The position numbers and the translations under genes were made by a program. This document shows, piece by piece, positions 1 to 5,713 of a stretch of 5,713 nt of DNA; position 1 is the first letter of the stretch, and each line of letters begins with the position of its first letter. This DNA is from an uncultured Christensenellaceae bacterium (lineage in GTDB: Bacteria; Bacillota; Clostridia; Christensenellales; Aristaeellaceae). The stretch spans positions 1 to 5,713 of the forward strand of contig CAJOPV010000067.1 of the NCBI GenBank assembly GCA_905236495.1. The letters run 5' to 3'. Below the pieces are notes generated by a model that was not told where the DNA came from, ran no database searches, and saw nothing but the letters and a program-made list of their open reading frames with translations.

Positions 1-1
1 C

Positions 2-118
2 GACTACCACCTGATCATGGCCGCCTCCCTCTGCTCCCTGGTTCCGGTTTCCATCGTATTCTTCTGCCTGCAGCGGTACTTCATCGAGGGCATCGCCACC
101 AGCGGGCTGAAGGGATAA
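2..118 (+). CDS. Carbohydrate ABC transporter permease, MalG-type (CUT1), C-terminal fragment
   Basis: This is the 3' end of a gene that begins before the window; 38 codons remain, ending in TAA. The fragment holds one hydrophobic helix (residues about 4-23, with the phrase SLVPVSIVFFCLQRYF), followed by a short polar tail ending GLKG. A last transmembrane helix with a conserved Pro, then a QRYF-(I/V)-x-G-(I/L) segment and a final (G/A)xKG tail is the usual C-terminus of MalG/UgpE-type inner-membrane permeases, which form half of the channel of CUT1 sugar importers. The EAA loop that contacts the ATPase lies upstream and cannot be seen. The enzymes just downstream suggest the transporter brings in a uronic-acid oligosaccharide; that substrate is inferred from context only. 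The family call is fairly secure despite the short length. Confidence 0.85.
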   Translation, partial: DYHLIMAASLCSLVPVSIVFFCLQRYFIEGIATSGLKG

Positions 119-174
119 AAAACGATTCCGCCAGACCGCATCTGTACACAGCCCGGCGCTGCGGGGAGAAAACC
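119..174 (+). other. Short intergenic gap between permease and heparinase-like gene
   Basis: These 56 bases separate the permease stop from the next ATG. The only inverted repeat found is a 4-bp CCCG/CGGG match near the ribosome binding site, with no T-tract, so there is no credible intrinsic terminator. No clear -35/-10 pair was found either. Read-through from the transporter genes into the catabolic genes is therefore the simplest reading. Confidence 0.5.
163..168 (+). promoter_or_regulatory. Ribosome binding site of the heparinase-like gene
   Basis: GGGGAG lies 6 nt before the ATG at 175. This supports that start over the in-frame ATG at 205, which has no comparable purine tract in front of it. 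Confidence 0.7.
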
Positions 175-1980
175 ATGCTGACAGAATATCTTGCTTTGTA
201 TCCGATGCTGCCTGCGCCCCCGGCTTTTCCCCGCTGGTGCCCGCCGGCGGGAAGCGAAGCCTGGCAGACCATCGCGTCTGAGAAGCGGGCGGAAATCCTC
301 AGGGAAGCGGCGGTTTACGCCCAACAGCCTTATCCTCTGCGGCGGGCGTCGGATTTTCTCGCCTTCGTGCGGACGGGCAGCCGGCAGGCGGACGAAGCGC
401 CCTATTTCTTCCGCAGGAGAAAGCTGGCGTGGGCGGCGCTGCGCCGCTGCGTGGAAGAAAACGCGCCTTTGGACGATGTGATCGACGGGCTGTGGTGCAT
501 CTGCGAGGAGACCGGCTGGGTCGTTTCGGCGCACAACGTGAACCCGATTCCCGGGGCGCCGCCGCCGGAAGCGTATCCGCTGCCCGATGCGGAAAAACCG
601 TATATTGACCTGTTTACCGCCCAGACGGGGATGATCCTGTCGCTGGTGTGCCAATTGCTGGGCGCGGAACTGGACCGGGAAACGCCCATGCTGCGTCAGC
701 GGGTGAAAACAGAAATTGAGCGCCGCATCCTGCGTCCGTTCATGGATACGGACGACTTCTGGTGGATGGGCGTCCGGCGGCGGGATCTGAACAACTGGAC
801 CCCCTGGATCCTTTCCAACGTGATGCTGTGCGCCTGGCTGTTTCCCCTCCCGCTGCCGGAAATGGGCGATTTGCTTGCCCGGGCCTGCGGGATGCTGGAT
901 CGCTGGCTTTCCTGCATGCCGGGGGACGGCGGCTGCGACGAAGGCGCGGGCTATTGGAACATGGCCGGCGGCGCGCTGCTGGACTGCCTGGAAATATTGG
1001 AAGCCCTGACCGGCATGCATGGGGACGTCTGGCAGAATGAAAAAATCCACCGCATCCTGTCCTTCCCGCTGAAGGCGGAAATCGGCAGCGGCTGGTTCGC
1101 CAATTTTGCGGACTGTGACGCCCGGCCCTTCCTGTCCGGGGAACGGCTGCAATCCGCCGGGGAAAAGACGGGAAACGCGGCGCTCCGGGCCCTGGGCAAT
1201 CGCTATCGGGGAAGGCTGGCGGATCAGATGAACGATGTGCCGCATTTTTCCAGGCTTCTTCAATTGCTGTTTCATCCGGCAGCGGCAGGGGAGCCTGCGC
1301 CCGCCCGGGAGGATACGTGGCTGCCGGATCTGCAATTGCGGCTGGTCCGCCGGGGCGGATGGACGCTGTGCTGCAAGGGCGGGCATAACGGCGAAAGCCA
1401 CAATCACAACGACGTGGGCTCCTTTATGCTGTACCGCCGGGATCAGCCCCGCATCGTGGATGCGGGTAACATGGTATATACCGCCAAAACGTTTTCCGGT
1501 GAGCGCTATACCCTGTGGAACGTGCGCTCCGCCTATCACAATCTGCCGCTCATTGGCGGCTGCGAGCAGCAGCCGGGCCGGGTCTTTGCCGCCCGGGATA
1601 CAGCCTGGCTGCCGGACGGGCTTTCTCTGGATATAGCCGGTGCCTACGGCGAAGAAGCAGGAGCCTTGCATGTACGGCGGGAGCTGCGCTTATCCGAAGA
1701 CGGGCTGCGTCTGCGCGATACCATCGCCCTGTCAAAGCCGCAGGCAGTGCAATGGGTGTTCATGCTGCGGAACAGGCCGGAACGGACGGTATCCGGATTC
1801 ACGGACGGCGTCATATGGGTGGCCTGTCCGCCGGGGCTGGTCCTTGAGATCCGGGAAATCCCCGTGGACGACCCCCGCATGGCCCGCAGCTTCCCGGGTT
1901 CCCTGTGGCGCCTGACGGCGGAAGCCCCGGCGGATACGGCCTTTGACGCGGTGTTTACCGTGACGGAAAAGGAGAAATGA
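175..1980 (+). CDS. Heparinase II/III family protein (putative uronic-acid oligosaccharide lyase)
   Basis: A 601-residue protein. The N-terminal two thirds is helix-rich, as expected of the (alpha/alpha) toroid of this lyase superfamily; the part from about residue 385 matches the heparinase II/III C-terminal beta-sandwich domain. Visible signature motifs are NNWTPW (206-211), DGGCDEGAGYW (251-261) and GGHNGESHNHNDVGSF (402-417), then AYHNLP (453-458). In characterised PL12/PL21-type enzymes, the matching positions carry the Asn/His that neutralises the uronate carboxylate and the Tyr and His that act as base and acid. N206/N207, Y260 and H404/H409/H411 are the candidates here, assigned by motif position and not by alignment. 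The N-terminus lacks a signal peptide, so the enzyme is probably cytoplasmic and acts on imported oligosaccharides by beta-elimination. Its stop overlaps the next gene's start by 4 nt. Family is secure; substrate (heparin/heparan, other glycosaminoglycan or other uronan) is unknown. Confidence 0.88.
   Translation: MLTEYLALYPMLPAPPAFPRWCPPAGSEAWQTIASEKRAEILREAAVYAQQPYPLRRASDFLAFVRTGSRQADEAPYFFRRRKLAWAALRRCVEENAPLDDVIDGLWCICEETGWVVSAHNVNPIPGAPPPEAYPLPDAEKPYIDLFTAQTGMILSLVCQLLGAELDRETPMLRQRVKTEIERRILRPFMDTDDFWWMGVRRRDLNNWTPWILSNVMLCAWLFPLPLPEMGDLLARACGMLDRWLSCMPGDGGCDEGAGYWNMAGGALLDCLEILEALTGMHGDVWQNEKIHRILSFPLKAEIGSGWFANFADCDARPFLSGERLQSAGEKTGNAALRALGNRYRGRLADQMNDVPHFSRLLQLLFHPAAAGEPAPAREDTWLPDLQLRLVRRGGWTLCCKGGHNGESHNHNDVGSFMLYRRDQPRIVDAGNMVYTAKTFSGERYTLWNVRSAYHNLPLIGGCEQQPGRVFAARDTAWLPDGLSLDIAGAYGEEAGALHVRRELRLSEDGLRLRDTIALSKPQAVQWVFMLRNRPERTVSGFTDGVIWVACPPGLVLEIREIPVDDPRMARSFPGSLWRLTAEAPADTAFDAVFTVTEKEK
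1969..1974 (+). promoter_or_regulatory. Ribosome binding site of the DUF2264 gene (start ambiguous)
   Basis: AAGGAG sits inside the last codons of the heparinase-like gene. It is only 2 nt from the ATG at 1977, 8 nt from an in-frame TTG at 1983 and 11 nt from an in-frame ATG at 1986. The ATGA overlap favours translational coupling at 1977, but the spacing is better for the two later starts. The choice changes the protein by at most three residues. Confidence 0.6.
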
Positions 1981-3788
1981 GCTTGATGAACGTTCAAGAC
2001 AACCCCCTGCTGACCCGGCAGGATCTGGCTCGGGCGGCGGTGGACATGATCCGTCCCTTGGTTTCCTGCCTGACGCCGGGAAAAGCCCGGATGATCGTAG
2101 GCGAAGGCAGCGCCCATTACGCCGAGGACGTGGCGGGGATGGAGGGCTTTTCCCGGGTGCTGTGGGCGCTGGTGCCCATGATGATGGGCCGCTGCCCCGA
2201 GGCGGAGGAATTCTGGCCCCTGTGGCGGGAGGGTATCATCCATGGCACTGATCCGGAACATGCGGAATATTGGGGCGATATCGGGCCTTTCGACCAGCGC
2301 ATGGTGGAAATGGCGGTGATCGGCACGGGCCTGTGCTTCCTGCGGGAAAGGTTTTATGACGGGCTGACCCCGGCCCAGCAGGATAATCTGTATTGCTGGC
2401 TGGATCAGATCAACCGCCATGACATGCCCAAAAACAACTGGCGCTTTTTCCGCATCCTGGTGAACATCGGCTTTCTGAAGGTGGGCCGCCCGGTGAACGA
2501 GGAACGCCTCCGGGAAGACTTGGACATGATGGAAAGCCATTACGTGGGAGACGGCTGGTATTTTGACTATCCCACCAAGCGGGACTATTACACCCTCTGG
2601 GGCTTCCATTTTTACAGCCTCATTTACGCCGCCGCCATGGCGGATCGGGACCCGGAGCGCTGCCGGCGCTTCCGGGAGCGTACGCAGCGTATCGCGCCCC
2701 GCTTCGCCTGCTGGTTTGACCGGGAGGGCCGGGGCCTGCCCTATGGCCGGAGCCTGACCTACCGCTTCGCCCAAAGCAGCTTTTTCGCCGCCATGGCGTT
2801 AGCCGGGGTCACGGCGGAAGGGATCGGCTGGGGCGAAATGAAGGGACTGCTGCTCCGGAATCTGCGCTTCTGGCTGCGCATGCCCATTTTCGACCGGGGC
2901 GGCGCGCTGACGGTGGGCTACGGCTATCCCAATCTGTGCGCCGCGGAAGGATACAACGCGCCGGGTTCTCCTTATTGGGCCATGAAAACGTTCTTTGCTC
3001 TGGCGCTGCCCGAGGATCATCCTTTCTGGCAGGCGGAGGAAAAACCCTTTGCCGCCCCCGCTGTTTTCCTGGATGAGCAGGTGCGCCTGCTCCTGACCAG
3101 GGATAGGGACAACCGGCAGGTGATCGCCTATACCGCGGGCAATCATGCCTGGGAACACATGCATGAGGACGAGAAATACGAAAAATTCGCCTATTCCACC
3201 CAATTCGCCTTTTCTGTGATCAAGGAAGCCACCACCCTGGTCAAAGGCGCTTTTGATTCCATGCTGGCGGTGAAGCGACAAGGCAAGGACCTGTGGCACG
3301 GCCGCAGCGGGTGCGAGCGCTTTAGCCTGACGGACCGGGAGGTGCGATTCACTTGGTCACCCATGGAAGGGGTGGAAATCGATACCGTCGTCGCACCTTT
3401 GGGCATGTGGCATGTGCGAAAGCATGTGGTCCGCACGGATGTGTCCATTGAAATTGCCGAGGGGGCCTTCGCCGTGCGCCGGGACTGGGCGGGGAAAAGG
3501 GCCTGCGACCGCATCGCCTCCCGCATCGAAACGGAAGGCGGCATGGCCCAGGCCAGCGGCGCGTACGGCACCAGCGCCATCTTTTCCCTCTCGGGCTATG
3601 AAACGGCGGAAATGATCTGGCCGGAGCCCAATACCAATCTCATGTATCCCCGCACGCTGCTGCCCATGCTGCTGGCGCATCTGCCGGCAGGGGAGCATAC
3701 GCTGAAATGCGCTGTTTTTTCCGATGCCGGGGACAGCCCCGTACAATCCGTGCCTGAGGAGGTGCTTCAGCTTGCCGAATCGTTATGA
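1977..3788 (+). CDS. DUF2264 domain-containing protein
   Basis: A 603-residue protein matching the DUF2264 family along its whole length, about the usual size for the family. Recognisable stretches are GEGSAHYAEDVAGMEGFSR (42-60), NNWRFFRILVN (153-163), GDGWYFDYPTKRDYYTLWGF (191-210), GRSLTYRFAQSSFFAA (257-272) and EGYNAPGSPYWAMKTFFALA (324-343). Residues 1 to about 350 are Trp/Tyr-rich and helical, like an (alpha/alpha) toroid; the remainder, with YTAGNHAWEHMHEDEKYEKF (385-404), looks beta-rich, like the C-terminal part of the family. No signal peptide is visible. The family has no established biochemical activity that I can name, although it recurs beside polysaccharide-degrading genes. Lying between a lyase-like and a GH88 gene, it may act on the same imported saccharide. 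The family call is secure; an enzymatic role is inference. Confidence 0.88.
   Translation: MSLMNVQDNPLLTRQDLARAAVDMIRPLVSCLTPGKARMIVGEGSAHYAEDVAGMEGFSRVLWALVPMMMGRCPEAEEFWPLWREGIIHGTDPEHAEYWGDIGPFDQRMVEMAVIGTGLCFLRERFYDGLTPAQQDNLYCWLDQINRHDMPKNNWRFFRILVNIGFLKVGRPVNEERLREDLDMMESHYVGDGWYFDYPTKRDYYTLWGFHFYSLIYAAAMADRDPERCRRFRERTQRIAPRFACWFDREGRGLPYGRSLTYRFAQSSFFAAMALAGVTAEGIGWGEMKGLLLRNLRFWLRMPIFDRGGALTVGYGYPNLCAAEGYNAPGSPYWAMKTFFALALPEDHPFWQAEEKPFAAPAVFLDEQVRLLLTRDRDNRQVIAYTAGNHAWEHMHEDEKYEKFAYSTQFAFSVIKEATTLVKGAFDSMLAVKRQGKDLWHGRSGCERFSLTDREVRFTWSPMEGVEIDTVVAPLGMWHVRKHVVRTDVSIEIAEGAFAVRRDWAGKRACDRIASRIETEGGMAQASGAYGTSAIFSLSGYETAEMIWPEPNTNLMYPRTLLPMLLAHLPAGEHTLKCAVFSDAGDSPVQSVPEEVLQLAESL
3757..3764 (+). 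promoter_or_regulatory. Near-perfect Shine-Dalgarno that fixes a TTG start for the GH88 gene
   Basis: AGGAGGTG is complementary to the 16S rRNA 3' end over its full length and ends 7 nt before the TTG at 3772. The only in-frame ATG upstream (3724) precedes this site, has no purine tract of its own and would force a 65-nt overlap. TTG is therefore the likely start, giving an N-terminus (M)PNRYEDAL that fits GH88 proteins. Confidence 0.8.
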
Positions 3789-4881
3789 GGATGCCCTGAA
3801 CCGAGCCGCGGAGAAATTCCGCCGCACGGCGCAGCGGGCAGCGGATCAAGGAATCATCCCCTACAAAAGCGAAGGGGGCGCATGGATCCCTTCCCCTTTC
3901 GCCGGCAACGGCTGGTGGACCGGGGGCTTTTGGCCGGGGCTGATGTGGCTGATGTACGCCAGAACCAAGGATGAATTCTTTCTCCGGGAAGCCCGCCGCA
4001 CGCAGGAGATGCTGGTCGAGCAGTTTCGGGTGTTCCGCGAGCTCAATCACGACGTGGGGTTCATGTATCTGCTCTCCTGCGGCGCGGATTATAAGCTGAC
4101 CGGCGATCGGCAGGCCCGGCAGGACACCCTGCACGCCGCCAGCCTGCTGATGGGGCGCTTCAATCCGGCAGGATACATTCGGGCGTGGAACAATCCGGAT
4201 CAGGCAGGCTATGCCATCATCGACTGCATGATGAACCTGTCCCTGCTGTATTGGGCCTCCCGCCAGACGGAGGACCCGCGCTTTGCCCACGTAGCGGACA
4301 TTCACGCCCATACGGCCCTGCGGGAGTTTGTGCGGCCGAACGGCTCGGTGAGCCACATCGTGGAATTTGATCCCGAAACCGGGGCGCGGGTGCGGGAGCA
4401 TGCGGGACAGGGCTACGCCCTGGGCGGCCAATGGAGCCGGGGGCAGGCCTGGGGGCTGTACGGCTTCACCCTGGCCTACCGGAACGCGAAAAAGCCGGAA
4501 TACCTGGAAGCTGCGGAAAAAATTGCAGGAAACTTCATCGCCCATATCCGGCCCGACGGGCTGACGGACTGCGATTTCTGCCAGCCGGACACCGAAGAAC
4601 GCATCGACAACATCGCCGGGGCCATCGCCGCCTGCGGGCTGATGGAACTGACGGTGATTACGGGAAAGGACGATTATCACGCCGCCGCGCTGCAGCTGGT
4701 GGACGGGCTGCTGGATTCCTGCTGCGATTGGTCCGACGGCCATCTGGGCCTGCTGACCCGCTGCACCGCCAGCTATCACGACGATGGGGCGGGCCGCCAC
4801 ACCAACATCACCTACGGCGATTACTTTTTCGTGGAAGCGCTCTCGAAGCTGAACCGCTGCGATCCCATGCTGTGGCTGTGA
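3772..4881 (+). CDS. GH88 unsaturated glucuronyl hydrolase
   Basis: A 369-residue protein from the TTG start, close to the 377 residues of the well-studied Bacillus sp. GL1 enzyme. Family members remove the 4,5-unsaturated uronic acid left at the non-reducing end by polysaccharide lyases, through hydration of the vinyl ether. Visible hallmarks are WWTGGFWPGLMWLMY (48-62), NHDVGFMYL (92-100), IIDCMMNLSLLYWAS (149-163), WSRGQAWGLYGF (221-232) and ITYGDYFFVEAL (346-357). D94 and D151 occupy the positions of the two catalytic Asp residues, D88 and D149, of the GL1 enzyme. No signal peptide is present, so it acts in the cytoplasm. It overlaps the DUF2264 gene by 17 nt and is followed after 8 nt by the next gene. 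GH105 is the main alternative, but the HDVGF and SRGQAW motifs favour GH88. The polysaccharide of origin is not settled. Confidence 0.92.
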   Translation: MPNRYEDALNRAAEKFRRTAQRAADQGIIPYKSEGGAWIPSPFAGNGWWTGGFWPGLMWLMYARTKDEFFLREARRTQEMLVEQFRVFRELNHDVGFMYLLSCGADYKLTGDRQARQDTLHAASLLMGRFNPAGYIRAWNNPDQAGYAIIDCMMNLSLLYWASRQTEDPRFAHVADIHAHTALREFVRPNGSVSHIVEFDPETGARVREHAGQGYALGGQWSRGQAWGLYGFTLAYRNAKKPEYLEAAEKIAGNFIAHIRPDGLTDCDFCQPDTEERIDNIAGAIAACGLMELTVITGKDDYHAAALQLVDGLLDSCCDWSDGHLGLLTRCTASYHDDGAGRHTNITYGDYFFVEALSKLNRCDPMLWL

Positions 4882-4884
4882 GGG
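4880..4884 (+). promoter_or_regulatory. Ribosome binding site of the last gene
   Basis: GAGGG overlaps the GH88 stop codon and ends 5 nt before the ATG at 4890. It marks the true start of the final gene, although the reading frame stays open upstream to an ATG at 4431 inside the GH88 gene. Confidence 0.65.
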
Positions 4885-4889
4885 AAAAC

Positions 4890-5708
4890 ATGATTGAAAT
4901 TCAGGTTTTGACCGGGGAGGGCCGGGCGCTGGCGCGCTGCGCCCATGAACGGGAAGCCCTGCTGTGCGTGGACCGGGTATATGCGCCGGGAGACAGGATC
5001 GTGCTTTCGGGCGGCGCGCACCTGTGGGTGCAAATGGATCAGGCTTTGCCTGCCGGAGAAGTCTATCTGCCCGCGGGCAGCATGGCCTGGTCCGTACCCG
5101 CCGGAGAACACCGGCTGGCCTATCCGCCCGGGGCGTTTGAAGCCAGGCGCCATGTGATCAGCGCCCGGGTCCTGGGGGATGAAGAAATCCGCGCCGTGCG
5201 GAATATCGCCCTGAATCCAGCCGATCTGCGGGGGGACACGGATTTTTATCCCCACTGCACCGCCAACGTGGAAACCCGGAACGAGGCCTGCTTCTGCGCC
5301 CGGAACGTCATCGACGGCATGCGGCTGAACACCTTTCACGGCGAATGGCCCTTCCAGAGCTGGGGGATCGGCGCCAGGGAGGACGCCTGGTGCCGCCTGG
5401 ATTTCGGACGCGAGGTGGAAGCGGAGAAAATGGCGCTGACCCTGCGGGCGGATTTTCCCCACGACGCTTACTGGGTATCGGGCCACGTCGTCCTTTCCGA
5501 CGGGACAGACCTGGCTTTCCCGCTGAAAAAAACGGGAGACCGGCAGTATATTTCCCTGGGCCGCCGCCGGGTGCGGTGGCTGCGGCTGGAAAGGCTGCAA
5601 AAGAGCGACGATCCTTCCGCCTTCCCCGCGCTGACGGAATGGGAAGTGTTCGGCCGGGACGCGAAGGGGGACGCTGGGGCTTCGCCCCAGACCCCACCAG
5701 GGGGATGA
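4890..5708 (+). CDS. Protein with discoidin/galactose-binding-like C-terminal domain
   Basis: A 272-residue protein without a signal peptide or membrane segment. Residues 1 to about 95 form a beta-rich N-terminal part that I cannot assign (YAPGDRIVLSGGAHLWVQMD at 31-50; AYPPGAF at 77-83). Residues about 104-255 have the pattern of an F5/8 type C-like beta-sandwich: NIALNPAD (105-112), TANVETRNEACFCARNVIDG (124-143), an LDFG strand (170-173), a VSGHVVLSDGT strand (196-206), and the closing WLRLERL (230-236) and ALTEWEVFG (247-255). Such domains usually bind sugars. No catalytic domain is present, so it may be a cytoplasmic saccharide-binding or accessory protein, but a small unrecognised enzyme is possible. 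The gene begins 8 nt after the GH88 stop, so it belongs to the same operon. Residues 256-272 look like translated repeat DNA rather than part of the fold. Confidence 0.75.
   Translation: MIEIQVLTGEGRALARCAHEREALLCVDRVYAPGDRIVLSGGAHLWVQMDQALPAGEVYLPAGSMAWSVPAGEHRLAYPPGAFEARRHVISARVLGDEEIRAVRNIALNPADLRGDTDFYPHCTANVETRNEACFCARNVIDGMRLNTFHGEWPFQSWGIGAREDAWCRLDFGREVEAEKMALTLRADFPHDAYWVSGHVVLSDGTDLAFPLKKTGDRQYISLGRRRVRWLRLERLQKSDDPSAFPALTEWEVFGRDAKGDAGASPQTPPGG
5674..5690 (+). repeat. GC-rich hairpin inside the 3' end of the last gene
   Basis: CTGGGGC and GCCCCAG form a perfect 7-bp stem around a TTC loop. It is encoded within the last codons of the gene (residues 263-267) and is followed 10 nt later by a second hairpin. 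No T-run follows it, so it is not a canonical intrinsic terminator. It resembles the dispersed G/C-block hairpin repeats found between genes in GC-rich gut Clostridia (recalled, not searched). It could protect the mRNA 3' end or stop transcription together with the second hairpin. Confidence 0.6.
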
Positions 5709-5713
5709 TCCCC
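5701..5713 (+). repeat. Second GC-rich hairpin, carrying the stop codon in its loop; cut by window end
   Basis: GGGGA and TCCCC form a 5-bp stem whose loop is TGA, the stop codon of the last gene. The G at 5700 could extend the stem if the next base outside the window is C. An alternative stem, CCCC 5692-5695 with GGGG 5700-5703 around ACCA, would exclude this one. Whether a T-tract follows cannot be seen. Confidence 0.5.

Noticed and set aside
119..174. Possible intrinsic terminator between the permease and the heparinase-like gene.
   Set aside because: Only a 4-bp CCCG/CGGG inverted repeat is present and no T-tract follows.
4..1671. A 555-codon open frame on the minus strand opposite the heparinase-like gene.
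   Set aside because: Its product is low in complexity (rich in R, P, Q, H, G), shows no family motif, and mirrors a well-supported + strand gene; long antisense open frames are expected at this GC content.
2632..2643. Perfect 12-bp palindrome CCGCCATGGCGG.
   Set aside because: It lies in the middle of the DUF2264 gene, is explained by GC-rich Ala-Ala-Met-Ala codons, and no second copy or operator context was seen.
1644..2774. A 376-codon minus-strand open frame across the junction of the heparinase-like and DUF2264 genes.
   Set aside because: It spans two confidently identified + strand genes and has no recognisable domain or credible ribosome binding site.
3724..3771. ATG at 3724 as the start of the GH88 gene.
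   Set aside because: It has no Shine-Dalgarno, would overlap the DUF2264 gene by 65 nt and adds residues unlike GH88 N-termini; TTG at 3772 has a near-perfect site at proper spacing.
3640..4800. A 386-codon minus-strand open frame opposite the GH88 gene.
   Set aside because: It is an antisense shadow of a GH88 gene with intact motifs; its composition is atypical for a real protein.
4431..4889. Upstream extension of the last gene into the GH88 coding region.
   Set aside because: The extra translation is an Arg/Gly-rich shadow of the GH88 gene in another frame; ATG at 4890 has its own ribosome binding site.

Overview
The window is a compact, GC-rich stretch of bacterial DNA in which every gene lies on the + strand. 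It reads as part of one operon for taking up and breaking down an acidic (uronic-acid-containing) oligosaccharide inside the cell. Strong purine-rich ribosome binding sites, a TTG start behind a near-perfect AGGAGGTG, and the combination of an ABC sugar importer with enzymes that lack signal peptides suggest an uncultured, high-GC Firmicute (Bacillota; a gut Clostridia/Oscillospirales-like lineage is plausible). That placement is inference from style and gene content, because there is no marker gene here.

Layout: (1) 2-118, the last 38 codons of a MalG-type permease of a CUT1 carbohydrate ABC transporter, cut by the window edge; (2) 119-174, a short gap with no convincing terminator or promoter; (3) 175-1980, a heparinase II/III-family protein, probably a polysaccharide or oligosaccharide lyase; (4) 1977-3788, a DUF2264 protein joined to the preceding gene by an ATGA overlap; (5) 3772-4881, a GH88 unsaturated glucuronyl hydrolase starting at TTG within the end of the DUF2264 gene; (6) 4890-5708, a small protein with a discoidin/galactose-binding-like C-terminal domain and no recognisable catalytic domain; (7) 5674-5713, two GC-rich hairpins that run into the 3' end of the last gene and supply its final codons and stop.

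Working model (inference): the transporter imports short uronic-acid oligosaccharides. The heparinase-like enzyme cleaves them by beta-elimination, leaving a 4,5-unsaturated uronyl residue at the new non-reducing end, and the GH88 enzyme removes that residue. DUF2264 and the galactose-binding-like protein are the two parts with no assigned step. The tight spacing of all genes (overlaps of 4 and 17 nt, gaps of 8 and 56 nt) supports co-expression. No sulfatase, regulator or uronate-catabolism gene is visible, so the exact substrate cannot be named.
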